This document shows positions 1 to 7,496 of a DNA stretch of 34,611 nt, in pieces. Source of the DNA: an uncultured Clostridia bacterium (lineage in GTDB: Bacteria; Bacillota_A; Clostridia; TANB77; CAG-508); contig CAKOYL010000005.1 in NCBI GenBank assembly GCA_934130705.1, forward strand, positions 1-34,611. The letters run 5' to 3'. Under the pieces are notes generated by a model, which was not told the DNA's origin, did no database searches, and saw only the letters and a list, made by a program, of their open reading frames with translations. A program made the position numbers and the translations under genes. The stretch's first letter is position 1, and each line of letters opens with the position of its first letter.

Positions 1-51
1 ACATTTGTTACAGTCCATAGTGGCGAACAAATTCCTATTTCCTATCTATGA
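1..51 (+). pseudogene. Possible 3' end of a LytTR-type regulator gene cut by element insertion
   Basis: Frame 1 of the plus strand is open from the window edge to a TGA at 49-51 and reads TFVTVHSGEQIPISYL. The pattern (hydrophobic strand, xxGxxIPIS) resembles the last strands of LytTR DNA-binding domains, which normally continue with an SRRxY-like helix. Here the frame stops after IPIS, right where the 3' end of the convergent serine recombinase gene begins. Large serine recombinase genes usually sit at the very end of their element, so this may be interrupted chromosomal target sequence with the attachment junction near 40-55. Only 16 codons are visible, so the match is suggestive only. Confidence 0.3.
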
Positions 52-1665
52 TTATTTAGCATATATTTTTTTATCTATTATATCATTAAAAGGTTGGAAT
101 CTGAAATATATATCAATTTGTTTGTCTTGATGAATCTCGATTTTTTCAATGAATTGTCCCATAATCTCCTTAGTTGGATATTTCATTGCCAAAAATTCAT
201 CAATTAGCTTTTCTAGTTTATTTGTATCTTCATTTTTTATTTTCTCTTTATACTCTTCTAGCTTTTTTTCATATTCAACTTTTGTTTGATTAAAATTATC
301 TCTTTCATCTTTAATTTTTTCTGACATTCTCTTAAAATCTTCTACAGTAATCACTCCATCTAGCCTATCTTCATATAATCTATCTAATCTTCTATTATTC
401 TTTTCTACCATATTTTCGTAGTAGTCTATTTTCTTTCTTAAAACTGATTCCATATTAACTTTATTTCCACTTTGTGCGATTGCTTCTAAATTTGATTTAT
501 CTGTATATATTTCACAAATCTTTTTTAATAAACTTACTACTCTTTTCTCTAATTTTTGATAGTTAAATGAATGTGGTGTGCATACTTTGAATTTACTATA
601 CTTAACATATCTTTGACATCTACCATAACTATACCCTCTATTATCTTTTTTTGAAATTCCTATAGCTGATTTACATTCATAACATCTTAAAAGCCCACTT
701 AAAATATAATCGTGTCTTCTAATTCTACTATTGTTGTTTCTTATTAATAATGTTTGAACCCTTTCCCACATTTCTTTGTCAATTATTGGTTCGTGAGTAT
801 TTTCGACCTTAATCCATTTATCGCTTGTAGTAGTTATTGTCTTCTTAGATTTATAATTAAGCTTATTATATCTATTTTGGATTAAACAGCCTGTATATGT
901 TTCATTTTCAAGAATATGTTTTATAGTTCTATTAGACCACAAGCCATATTTTAAACTTCTATTCCCACGATTTATATTTTTATAGACTGAAGGTATCTGT
1001 ACTCCTCTTTGAGATAATTCATTTGCAATTTGTGTTGTTCCCATTCCGTGTAAATACTTATCATAAATTTCTTTTACAATCATACTTGCAGGCTCATCAA
1101 TTATTAATTGGTATTTATTATCAGGTGCTTTTTTATATCCATAAGGAGCTTCCTTTCCAACAAATAAACCCATTTCTTTCTTATTTCTTAAAACACTTTT
1201 TATTTTCTTAGAAATATCTTTAGCATACATATCATTTAAAATTGACTTAAATGGAGCAATATCATTGTTAGAACTATCAAGGTATGTGTCAATATTATCA
1301 AGTAAAGCAATATATCTTACTCTATGTTCAGGGAAATATTGTTCAGTATAATATCCTGACATTATATAATCCCTTCCCAATCTTGAAAGATCTTTTGTGA
1401 TTACCATATTTATTCTATTATTTTCAATGTCTTGTATTAATCTGTTAAAAGCAGGTCTATCAAAACTTGTTCCAGAAACACCATCATCAACATATTCTTC
1501 TTCTAGTTTTAAATTATTTTGTTCTAAGTATTGCATTAGCAAATTTCTTTGATTACTAACACTTTCACTTTCCTTATACTCTGGCTTTTCCTCATCTTCT
1601 TTTGATAATCTTATATAAATTCCTACTTTATATTGTTTAGTATTTTCCATTACGTTATAGCTCAT
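52..1665 (-). CDS. Large serine recombinase (TnpX/conjugative transposon type)
   Basis: A 537-aa site-specific recombinase predicted to excise and integrate the element through a 5' phosphoserine intermediate. The N-terminal resolvase domain (about residues 12-160) has the catalytic serine in YIRLSKED (Ser21), then DGVSGTSFDRPAF and KDLSRLGRDY. The recombinase domain starts around APYGYKK, followed by a zinc ribbon with CxxC (CYECKSAIG) and later Cys residues, then a long charged coiled coil and a C-terminal part. The length fits the TnpX-like class rather than 180-aa resolvases. The start at 1665 has a strong GGAGG a few bases upstream; Met6 would be too far from it. It is the last gene before the window edge, as expected for an element-terminal integrase. 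Its promoter lies in the nested palindrome at 1691-1767. Confidence is high for the family; the target site is unknown. Confidence 0.95.
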   Translation of the reverse strand: MSYNVMENTKQYKVGIYIRLSKEDEEKPEYKESESVSNQRNLLMQYLEQNNLKLEEEYVDDGVSGTSFDRPAFNRLIQDIENNRINMVITKDLSRLGRDYIMSGYYTEQYFPEHRVRYIALLDNIDTYLDSSNNDIAPFKSILNDMYAKDISKKIKSVLRNKKEMGLFVGKEAPYGYKKAPDNKYQLIIDEPASMIVKEIYDKYLHGMGTTQIANELSQRGVQIPSVYKNINRGNRSLKYGLWSNRTIKHILENETYTGCLIQNRYNKLNYKSKKTITTTSDKWIKVENTHEPIIDKEMWERVQTLLIRNNNSRIRRHDYILSGLLRCYECKSAIGISKKDNRGYSYGRCQRYVKYSKFKVCTPHSFNYQKLEKRVVSLLKKICEIYTDKSNLEAIAQSGNKVNMESVLRKKIDYYENMVEKNNRRLDRLYEDRLDGVITVEDFKRMSEKIKDERDNFNQTKVEYEKKLEEYKEKIKNEDTNKLEKLIDEFLAMKYPTKEIMGQFIEKIEIHQDKQIDIYFRFQPFNDIIDKKIYAK

Positions 1666-1690
1666 TTTACCTCCTCCTGCTAAAACATAA

Positions 1691-1767
1691 TGGAGTAATC
1701 ACTTGATACGTTCTTATTATATCATCTTTTTTGATATAATTCTACATTTATTCAAGTAATTACTCCA
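1691..1767. repeat. Nested concentric inverted repeats upstream of the recombinase
   Basis: The outer arms 1691-1706 and 1752-1767 are complementary at 15 of 16 positions (GGAGTAAT-C/T-ACTTGA). The inner arms 1716-1724 and 1732-1740 are a perfect 9-bp inverted repeat (ATTATATCA / TGATATAAT) with a 7-nt loop. Both pairs share nearly the same centre (1728-1729). The inner arm contains the TATAAT that best fits the recombinase -10 box. This could be an operator, a cruciform, or an RNA hairpin acting as terminator for the upstream small gene. Confidence 0.75.
1716..1744 (-). promoter_or_regulatory. Candidate promoter of the serine recombinase
   Basis: On the minus strand TAGAAT (1744-1739), 17-bp spacer, TATAAT (1721-1716), about 50 bp upstream of the recombinase start. 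The -10 is perfect and the -35 is weak (TAGAAT against TTGACA). It lies wholly inside the outer inverted repeat 1691-1767, so a protein bound to those arms would flank the promoter. Confidence 0.45.
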
Positions 1768-1772
1768 CTTTT

Positions 1773-1913
1773 TTATGTGTTAACTTTCAAATCATAATAA
1801 TTCTTAAATGCTTCTTCTATTACTTTAAAAATTGTTTTTCCTTTATCATCATATATTATATTAATTTTAAATTCATCATTTTTGTATTTTCTTACTTTTT
1901 CCTCTTTTTCCAT
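1773..1913 (-). CDS. Small charged protein next to the recombinase (TnpW-like position)
   Basis: A 46-aa protein, MEKEEKVRKYKND onwards, with a Lys/Glu-rich N-terminus followed by a beta strand (FKINIIYDD) and an amphipathic helix (IFKVIEEAFKNYY). The open frame extends upstream, but the start at 1913 has AAGGAAG about 9 nt before it, while the earlier Met has no such site. Small proteins just upstream of TnpX-like recombinases (TnpW family) have a similar strand-helix layout and position, so a role linked to the recombinase is plausible. The sequence match is not strong enough to assign the family firmly. Confidence 0.6.
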   Translation of the reverse strand: MEKEEKVRKYKNDEFKINIIYDDKGKTIFKVIEEAFKNYYDLKVNT

Positions 1914-1956
1914 AGGAATCACTTCCTTTCCAAATAAAGTTAAAAATAGTATGTGC

Positions 1957-1997
1957 AAAAAAAAGTTTTTTAATGCAAATAATATTTTTATTATTTG
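1957..1997 (-). terminator. Weak leader hairpin before the TnpW-like gene
   Basis: 1976-1997 is a perfect 9-bp stem with a 4-nt loop (CAAATAATA / TATTATTTG). On the minus strand it is followed, after a short AT-rich gap, by eight T residues (1964-1957). It lies between repeat copy A and the start at 1913. The stem is almost all A-T and the U-tract is not immediately adjacent, so terminator activity is uncertain. Confidence 0.3.
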
Positions 1998-2122
1998 AGA
2001 AAACGATAGCGAAATTATTAATATTCCTTTAAAATTAAATGTAAATTATATCTTTAATTAACTTATTTAAGAATTTTTAGGTTTAATTGGTTATACTTAT
2101 CTTAACACCTTAAATCTTGAAA

Positions 2123-2157
2123 GTATACTGCAGTATTTTGCAAACTTTTTGCAAAAT
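2123..2157 (-). repeat. 35-nt dispersed repeat, copy A
   Basis: Plus-strand order: GTATACTGCAG, T, ATTTTGCAA, a 2-nt variable spacer (AC), TTTTTGCAAAA, T. It is built of dyads: GTATAC, CTGCAG (here extended to ATACTGCAGTAT), and ATTTTGCAA opposed to TTGCAAAAT. Copies B (17513-17547) and C (28799-28833) match at all but four positions. It lies 33 nt after the stop of the 109-aa gene and about 210 bp upstream of the TnpW-like/recombinase genes. Probably an operator or promoter element. Confidence 0.85.
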
Positions 2158-2190
2158 ATCCTGAGAAATAGAATTGATGTAAAATATTTT

Positions 2191-2520
2191 TTAAGAATTA
2201 ATTTTTTTCAATTTTATAGATTTAATTTTTGATGATTGTATCATTTGTGAATCTAATTCAGAAGATTTTAATTCTTCAGACAGAGATTCATTTTCATATA
2301 ATCCATTATGCAAAAATTCTAATATGCTTACTGGTAATTCTTGCGGTTTTATAAATAAAAAATATATTTCATACTCCATAATCAAATCTTCTAATTCTAA
2401 ATTAGTCCATTCCTTAAATGGTATATTTTTTAATATAGATATTTTTCTTAATTTTCCTTTAGATATTTTCTCATATTTTGTTGTTGTATAAATGGTTTCT
2501 TTTTTGGCATAATATTTCAT
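2191..2520 (-). CDS. Hypothetical protein, 109 aa
   Basis: I do not recognise this protein. It begins MKYYAKKETIYTTTKYEKIS, has a basic N-terminal third, a hydrophobic acidic middle (LELEDLIMEYEIYFLFIKPQELPVSILEFLHNG) and a Ser/Lys-rich tail. No transmembrane segment or cysteine pair is visible. The start has AAGGAG 10 nt upstream. It sits between the alpha-CTD-like gene and repeat copy A, and is separated from the former by a good terminator, so it likely has its own promoter in the AT-rich gap 2521-2601. Confidence 0.65.
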   Translation of the reverse strand: MKYYAKKETIYTTTKYEKISKGKLRKISILKNIPFKEWTNLELEDLIMEYEIYFLFIKPQELPVSILEFLHNGLYENESLSEELKSSELDSQMIQSSKIKSIKLKKINS

Positions 2521-2601
2521 TTTTTATTAACTCCTTAAAACTATATATATTTTTTATACTTAAAATAATATTTGTACTCCCATTTGGAGTATATTAGTAT
2601 T

Positions 2602-2630
2602 AAAAAAAATACAAATTATTTTTAATTTGT
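2602..2630 (-). terminator. Rho-independent terminator after the alpha-CTD-like gene
   Basis: Perfect 8-bp stem with a 4-nt loop at 2611-2630 (ACAAATTA / TAATTTGT), followed on the minus strand by eight Ts (2609-2602). It begins three bases after the stop of the 74-aa gene. The stem is A-T rich, but position and U-tract fit an intrinsic terminator. Confidence 0.65.
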
Positions 2631-2633
2631 ACT

Positions 2634-2858
2634 TTATCTACTTTTTATTTTATATTTTCCATTTAAGTCTAAACCTTCTAATTGAAGTTTTAACTCTATT
2701 TCAGAAATTTGATAACCCATCAAGCCTAAATTTTTTAGTTCTGTTTTTGACTTGTTTGCTAAGCTCTCTATTTTAGTAATCTTGTTTTTCTGTAATAAAT
2801 CAACTATTTCATTGTTTAATTTTAATATACTTATATCTTTTTCTAACATTTCTTTCAA
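2634..2858 (-). CDS. Free-standing RNA polymerase alpha-CTD-like protein
   Basis: A 74-aa protein whose whole length aligns with the C-terminal domain of bacterial RpoA (helices plus helix-hairpin-helix). DISILKLNNEIVDLLQKNKITKIESLANKS parallels the region [29 protein letters not shown], and ISEIELKLQLEGLDL parallels SLEEVKxKLEELGLGL. There is no assembly domain. The Arg and Asn that contact UP-element DNA in true alpha-CTD (VRSxN) are Glu and Asp here, suggesting protein contacts rather than DNA binding. The start is probably TTG at 2858, with AAGGTGG 6 nt upstream; the ATG at 2849 is about 15 nt from that site. It could act as a decoy or recruit polymerase to element promoters. Family assignment is from remembered sequence only. 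Confidence 0.7.
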   Translation of the reverse strand: MKEMLEKDISILKLNNEIVDLLQKNKITKIESLANKSKTELKNLGLMGYQISEIELKLQLEGLDLNGKYKIKSR

Positions 2859-3066
2859 AATAAACCACCTTCAAATAATATACTATATTTTATAATATTT
2901 TGCAATAAAAGAATAAAAAATGTAGAAAACCAGGAAAAATTTCTTTCATACAAAACTTTCTTTTTTATGCTATTTTTGTTTTAAATTATACAATAACTTT
3001 TCCACTATTAGTAACGCATTTTTATCCAAAAATATAATCTCCAAAAAGGATAAATCTTAGTTCTTT

Positions 3067-3687
3067 TTAATCAAATAGTTGTATTTTTGATAAATCCTTT
3101 ATATCTTTGATTTTTTTATAATACTTATTACATTCTCCAAAACCATATTCAGCCCATATAAAGTTTAGTTCGTTTGCTTTTGCCGATTCGTAATCCTTTA
3201 TTGTATCTCCAACATATATAGCTTTTGCAATTTTATTTCTTTTAATTACTTCTTTTATATTTTTTTCTTTGCTTAATCCTGTATTACCTGAACATTCATA
3301 ATCTTTAAAATGCTTTTCTATGGAATAATGTTCTAAAAAAGCTTCTATATATCCTGATTGACAATTGCTCACAATGTATAAATTATAATTATTTGATAAA
3401 TCTTTAATTGTTTTAATTGTATTTTTATAAATGTGTCCCCCATTTTTCTTTAAATATTTATTCTCATTTTCCTGACATTTAGTAATAAATTCATTTCCTT
3501 CTTCACTATTTCCTTTAAATAAATATTCAATTATTTCATCTTTTGTAAATCCCATTATTTGTCTAATCTTTTCTTGATTAATCTTAATATTATAATTTTC
3601 GGCTACTTCTTTCCATACTTGTTCAATTTCTATTGATGTATCCCATAATGTCCCATCTAAATCAAATATAATTGCTTTGTCTAACAT
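3067..3687 (-). CDS. HAD-superfamily phosphatase (phosphoglycolate phosphatase-like, subfamily IA)
   Basis: A 206-aa soluble hydrolase predicted to remove phosphate from a small metabolite. Motif I is FDLDGTLWDT with nucleophile Asp9 and acid/base Asp11; motif II is YIVSN (Ser107); a conserved Lys lies in GLSKEKN; motif IV is VGDTIKDYESA (Asp161, Asp165). A helical cap lies between motif I and II (about 20-90), as in subfamily IA. The start has AGGAGATAAAA before it. It is the last gene of the cargo operon, 9 bp after the Nudix gene. The substrate cannot be read from sequence; context suggests a phosphosugar or polyol phosphate made by the neighbouring enzymes. Confidence 0.88.
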   Translation of the reverse strand: MLDKAIIFDLDGTLWDTSIEIEQVWKEVAENYNIKINQEKIRQIMGFTKDEIIEYLFKGNSEEGNEFITKCQENENKYLKKNGGHIYKNTIKTIKDLSNNYNLYIVSNCQSGYIEAFLEHYSIEKHFKDYECSGNTGLSKEKNIKEVIKRNKIAKAIYVGDTIKDYESAKANELNFIWAEYGFGECNKYYKKIKDIKDLSKIQLFD

Positions 3688-3696
3688 TTTTATCTC

Positions 3697-4188
3697 CTAT
3701 TTTAATTTTAAATAATCTAAACATAATTCAAAAAATTCTGTATGACTTTCAGAAAAAGCTTCATTTTTTATTAATTCATTTATTTCTTCTATTGTAGCCC
3801 ATTTTACATCTTCCACTTCTTCTTTCTGAATTTTTATTTTCTTTATATCTATATCTTCTTTTAAATAATAAATATCAACAAAATCATCTTCGGTTTTTAT
3901 TGTTTTAAACAATTTAATATTTTCTTCTACTATATCAACACCTAATTCTTCTTTAATCTCTGTTATTATCCCCTGTTTACTTGTTTCGCCTGATATTGGG
4001 TGTCCTCCTGTAGTAGCCCATTTACCATCTTTCTTTTTTACTCTCTTTTGAATCAAAAATTCATTTTTACTATTTTGTATAAAAACTACTACAGTTATAT
4101 AATAACGTCCTTTAGGTACATCTTGTCCTTTATAAATTGTTTCTCCTGTTAATTCTTTGTTTTCATCATATAAATCTCTTAATTCCAT
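3697..4188 (-). CDS. Nudix hydrolase with altered Nudix box
   Basis: A 163-aa Nudix-fold protein, family role hydrolysis of nucleoside diphosphates linked to another moiety. The box runs from Gly62 (GHPISGE) through E77-IKEELG-V84, matching Gx5Ex7xEUxEExGU except that the usual Arg is Thr76 (TEIKEELGV). The metal-binding Glu residues 77, 80 and 81 are kept. The N-terminus (LYDENKELTGETIYKG...PKGRYY) resembles the IPP-isomerase/YfcD-like branch. The start has AAGGAGATTAACT upstream. It lies between the glycosyltransferase and HAD genes of the cargo operon. Activity on a nucleotide-sugar or polyol intermediate is possible; the Arg-to-Thr change could lower or shift activity. Confidence 0.85.
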   Translation of the reverse strand: MELRDLYDENKELTGETIYKGQDVPKGRYYITVVVFIQNSKNEFLIQKRVKKKDGKWATTGGHPISGETSKQGIITEIKEELGVDIVEENIKLFKTIKTEDDFVDIYYLKEDIDIKKIKIQKEEVEDVKWATIEEINELIKNEAFSESHTEFFELCLDYLKLK

Positions 4189-4213
4189 AGTTAATCTCCT
4201 TATAAAATTTTTA

Positions 4214-5356
4214 TTATTTTATCATATTAATATAAGAGTTTTCAAACATATTTATATCATATTGCTTTTGCCATTTTTCAGATGGTATTTTTCTTTCTAT
4301 ATATATTTGGTTGTTTATAATTTCTAATAGATGATCTTTTAACTCATTTTTATTATTTTTAAAGATATAATTATAATCGTTTCCAACTGCCAACTCATTA
4401 AATGTTGGTATATCATTTAATATTGTATATATTCCTAACGATAATGATTCTAATGCAGAATATCCAAAACTTTCTGACTTACTTGGTAATACACATATAT
4501 TTGCAATTTTATATGCTTCGGACATATCATCAAACCTTATTATTTTTATACTTATATTATTTTCATTTGCTTGTCTTTTTAATGAATCAACAAATTTTTC
4601 ATATTGTTTATCTAATCCAGTATAAATGATTTCAATTTTATTTTTTTCTTCATCTTTCATTAAACAACAAGCGTCAAGTAATAATTGTGGTTGTTTTTGA
4701 TTTGGTTCTAGTCTTTGTGGAACGATTATTTTTATTTTGTTTTTATCTATATCGTATTGTTCACAAATTTCATCTACAGATTTGTCTGTTTTTATTCTTG
4801 ATTTATCTATTGCGTGTGGAATGAAGCTAATTTCACATTCAGTTAATTTCTTATATTCATTTGCATAAAATTTTGATGGTGCTACAAACTTTGTGTTATC
4901 ATCATTTTTATATTTTTTCATCATATCAATTGCTTTTTTGAATGATTTTTCTCCCCAGGCAAGAATATATTCAAATGGATTTGTATGTATTGTAAATATC
5001 CTTTTTTTATCTTTCCAAGCTTCTAAAAATAATAATGAATTTAATTGTATAAAATCATATTTTTCCATATTAATTTTTCTTTCTAATTTTTCTGCTAGAC
5101 TTAAATATGATTTATCTGTTTCAAAGTTGCCAAAGGCTTCTTGTACTATATATTCATCTGCTTCCCCTACCATATTGAATAAGTTTATATTTATATAGTT
5201 CACGCCATCTTCTATATGTGTATTTCCTGAAAACATATAGACATCAACTTCATTTCCGTTATCTGCAAAAGATTTTGCTAAATCCATTACAAATCTTTCT
5301 GTACCTCCAACGGCTTTTTTAGAGATCGCCCAAGTATTGACTATTGCTATTTTCAT
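4214..5356 (-). CDS. GT4-family glycosyltransferase
   Basis: A 380-aa GT-B fold enzyme that would transfer a sugar from a nucleotide donor. The N-terminal Rossmann domain starts MKIAIVNTWAISKKAVGGTERF, with the acceptor-side glycine pair; the C-terminal domain has PQRLEPNQKQPQLLLDA (Arg215, Lys221, donor phosphate contacts) and the EX7E signature ESFGYSALE (Glu295, Glu303). No signal peptide or membrane helix. The open frame continues further 5', but the start at 5356 has GGAG 9 nt upstream; an earlier in-frame ATG lies inside that site. It overlaps the upstream glycosyltransferase gene by 38 bp, implying translational coupling. GDP-mannose is a reasonable donor because a GDP-mannose pyrophosphorylase is in the operon (inference). 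Confidence 0.9.
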   Translation of the reverse strand: MKIAIVNTWAISKKAVGGTERFVMDLAKSFADNGNEVDVYMFSGNTHIEDGVNYININLFNMVGEADEYIVQEAFGNFETDKSYLSLAEKLERKINMEKYDFIQLNSLLFLEAWKDKKRIFTIHTNPFEYILAWGEKSFKKAIDMMKKYKNDDNTKFVAPSKFYANEYKKLTECEISFIPHAIDKSRIKTDKSVDEICEQYDIDKNKIKIIVPQRLEPNQKQPQLLLDACCLMKDEEKNKIEIIYTGLDKQYEKFVDSLKRQANENNISIKIIRFDDMSEAYKIANICVLPSKSESFGYSALESLSLGIYTILNDIPTFNELAVGNDYNYIFKNNKNELKDHLLEIINNQIYIERKIPSEKWQKQYDINMFENSYINMIK

Positions 5357-6479
5357 CTTTTTCAACTCCATTTCTTTCTTGTTCTTTCTGTGGCAATTGT
5401 TCATTGTGTTGTATTGGTTTTACTTTAATTCTATCAGCTAATGTCTTTTCTTTTTTCTTCATATCATAAGAATCTTGAATAATTTTTAAATAGTTTTCGT
5501 TGGAATTTCTAGCAGAGTATTCATAAGCTCTATTGCTTAATTCAGTATATGTATTTTCATCAATCATCATTTTTTTTGCTTTTTCTCCTCCTGGTACAAC
5601 TATTCCGATTCCATATTTTTTTACTTCTTGCGAAAAATCTATAACATCTGATATTATAATCGGTTTTCCTCTAACGATTCCATCTATTAGTGAATTAGGT
5701 ACATCTTTTACTATCCTTTTTTGTGGTACAAATGCGACAAAATCCGAATCATCAAATAATTGAGTTAAAATCTCTGTATTATTGTGTATTTCAAGTAATT
5801 TAACTCTATCAGATACTCCAATTTTTTTAGCAATCATATTAAATGTTTCAGTGTCATTATCTCTTAATGGAATTGTTAATGTATAATTAGGGTTTTCTTT
5901 TAAGAGTTCTAACAAATATTCTAGTCCTCTTTCTCTAATCGCATTTCCCTCTTTATTGTTCCAACTTGCAAATAATATATTTACATTATTAGGATCATAC
6001 TTTTTTTGACTTTTCTTTCTTTCAATTTTAGATGGTGTTGGTGTTACCTCTATTTTTCCTTTTTCTATTTCATAGTCCATTAGTAGTTTTTTATGTTGTG
6101 GTAATTCAACAAAAACTTTTTTCAAATTTTTATATTTTTTTAAATGTTTTGCATAATTTTTAGTTGGTCTTCTATACATTGATATATATAATGGGTTGCC
6201 TGTTTTGTTAAATAAGATTCGCTTCCATAGACAAGGTTCTTCTTCAAAAACGTGAATTTTTTCATTCTTAGCTTTATATGTTTCCTTTACAGTTTGGAAG
6301 ATATATTTTAAGGGCGAATATACATAAATATCATCTTTTATATCTTCTTGTTGCATTGCCTGTTGCCCCATAAATCTTGTTGCAGAAACAATCTTTCCTT
6401 TATTTGCTTTTGCAATCAATTCCATTTGATTTGATACTGCTTCTTTATACCTTACAAAAAAATCATTTATTACTAGCAT
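5319..6479 (-). CDS. GT-B glycosyltransferase-like protein
   Basis: A 386-aa protein without membrane segments. The second half is GT-B like: VNILFASWNNKEGNAIRERG begins a Rossmann domain, followed by YTLTIPLRDND, a DRVKLLEIHNNTE turn, and DVPNSLIDGIVRGKPIIISDV, which corresponds to the donor-binding E/S-LIDxIxxGxPII loop of GT4/GT1 enzymes. The N-terminal half (MLVINDFFVRYKEAVSNQME) is more divergent. The last 35 residues are polar and charged. The start has GGAG 10 nt upstream and overlaps the dehydrogenase gene by 7 bp. It probably acts with the adjacent GT4 enzyme on a shared acceptor. Donor and acceptor are unknown. Confidence 0.8.
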   Translation of the reverse strand: MLVINDFFVRYKEAVSNQMELIAKANKGKIVSATRFMGQQAMQQEDIKDDIYVYSPLKYIFQTVKETYKAKNEKIHVFEEEPCLWKRILFNKTGNPLYISMYRRPTKNYAKHLKKYKNLKKVFVELPQHKKLLMDYEIEKGKIEVTPTPSKIERKKSQKKYDPNNVNILFASWNNKEGNAIRERGLEYLLELLKENPNYTLTIPLRDNDTETFNMIAKKIGVSDRVKLLEIHNNTEILTQLFDDSDFVAFVPQKRIVKDVPNSLIDGIVRGKPIIISDVIDFSQEVKKYGIGIVVPGGEKAKKMMIDENTYTELSNRAYEYSARNSNENYLKIIQDSYDMKKKEKTLADRIKVKPIQHNEQLPQKEQERNGVEKDENSNSQYLGDL

Positions 6480-7486
6480 AATTCTATTTCTCCATCTATT
6501 ATATTATATAATTTTTTTAAAATCTTATATCTTTCATTTAACTTGTTTTCATATCTATTCACTATACTATATCGGTCTTCTCTTGGTTTTAAATCTATAA
6601 GACTTTTTTCTATTATTTCTTTATTCAAGCCATATTTATTAACTTGTCCGAAAACATTTAATTTTTTTATTGCTTTTAATATATCAAGTACATCTCTATC
6701 TTGCATTAATCCCATAACTAATATTCCGATAGAAACTGACATTCCGTGTGGGATATTTATTCTTCTTTCAATTTCTTTTGCAAATATATGCTCTGAACCG
6801 CTTTCTGGTCTTCCTGTACCATATAAATTAGTTATATATCCTGCCATTCCAATAAATTGAAATAATTTTATATTATTTTCTGATATGTCTTTTAATTCAT
6901 TATTATTTACAAACTCTAAAACGTCTTTAAATAATTTTTCCGCCATATTATATATATTATCATCTATTTTTTCTAAAATATCTTTTTCAGCTATTTTCCA
7001 ATCATACAAGGCTGTATATATAGAAAAAACATCAGCTAACCCATATATATTTTCATCTTTTGATAAATTCAGTAATTCATTATCTATTATTATTTTGTCT
7101 GGGATTTTAGCATTTAAAGTTATCTTTTTATTTTCTTTTATTAATGCAACCTTATCTGTTGCATAGGAATTTGTTGAAAGCATTGTTGGAATACAAATAA
7201 AATCAATATCAAGTTTATTTGCTATATATTTTCCTATATCAATAGTGCTTCCACCTCCATAGCTCACTACTGAAGATATTGTATTATTTTTTTTAATAAA
7301 CTCATCTATTTTATTAATGTTTTTAGTTAGATCGTGCCAATTTACCATTAAACATTGATTATTTTTTATATTATTCTTTTCAAGTGATGTTGGCGAATAG
7401 ATAATTAGTTCATTTTGCTTTAAATTTTCTATATACTTTCTGCTACTACCTTCTTCAGCTACATAATTAAAATTATCAGACTTCAT
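6473..7486 (-). CDS. sn-Glycerol-1-phosphate dehydrogenase-like (AraM/EgsA, iron-containing ADH superfamily)
   Basis: A 337-aa protein of the family that reduces dihydroxyacetone phosphate to sn-glycerol-1-phosphate with NAD(P)H. Seen: nucleotide loop GGGST (77-81) with DIGKYIA, the PTMLSTNSYAT region (100-110), GLADVFSIYTALYDWKIA with metal ligand Asp152, GRPESGSEHIF with His233 and IPHGMSVSIG with His247. The spacing and the GxxRPxSGSEH and HG motifs match bacterial AraM more closely than glycerol dehydrogenase. The start has AAGGAGAAAGTT. It follows the GDP-mannose pyrophosphorylase by 10 bp and overlaps the next gene. A glycerol-1-phosphate unit in the glycan or lipid product is a natural inference, though relatives in this superfamily reduce other phosphorylated ketones and aldehydes. 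Confidence 0.85.
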   Translation of the reverse strand: MKSDNFNYVAEEGSSRKYIENLKQNELIIYSPTSLEKNNIKNNQCLMVNWHDLTKNINKIDEFIKKNNTISSVVSYGGGSTIDIGKYIANKLDIDFICIPTMLSTNSYATDKVALIKENKKITLNAKIPDKIIIDNELLNLSKDENIYGLADVFSIYTALYDWKIAEKDILEKIDDNIYNMAEKLFKDVLEFVNNNELKDISENNIKLFQFIGMAGYITNLYGTGRPESGSEHIFAKEIERRINIPHGMSVSIGILVMGLMQDRDVLDILKAIKKLNVFGQVNKYGLNKEIIEKSLIDLKPREDRYSIVNRYENKLNERYKILKKLYNIIDGEIELC

Positions 7487-7496
7487 AACTTTCTCC

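Noticed and set aside
2100..2160. Standard sigma-A promoter within the 35-nt repeats using TTGCAA as -35
   Set aside because: In all three copies the sequence 17 bp downstream of either TTGCAA is not a -10-like hexamer, and TATACT/TATACA is only 10 or 21 bp away. The repeat may need an activator or another sigma factor.
2877..2905. TTGCAA-17-TATATT as promoter of the alpha-CTD-like gene
   Set aside because: The spacing is good, but the predicted transcription start falls at the Shine-Dalgarno itself, so the message would lack a complete ribosome binding site. Recorded only as a weak possibility.
3021..3054. Inverted repeat TTTATCC / GGATAAA after the HAD gene
   Set aside because: Only 7 bp with a 20-nt loop and no U-tract on either side; not enough to call a terminator.
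4893..7166. Several plus-strand open frames (for example 4893-5198, 5533-5763, 6543-6860, 6885-7166)
   Set aside because: They are shadows of the glycosyltransferase and dehydrogenase genes: no ribosome binding sites, and Phe/Ile/Ser-rich products typical of reverse-strand translation of AT-rich genes.
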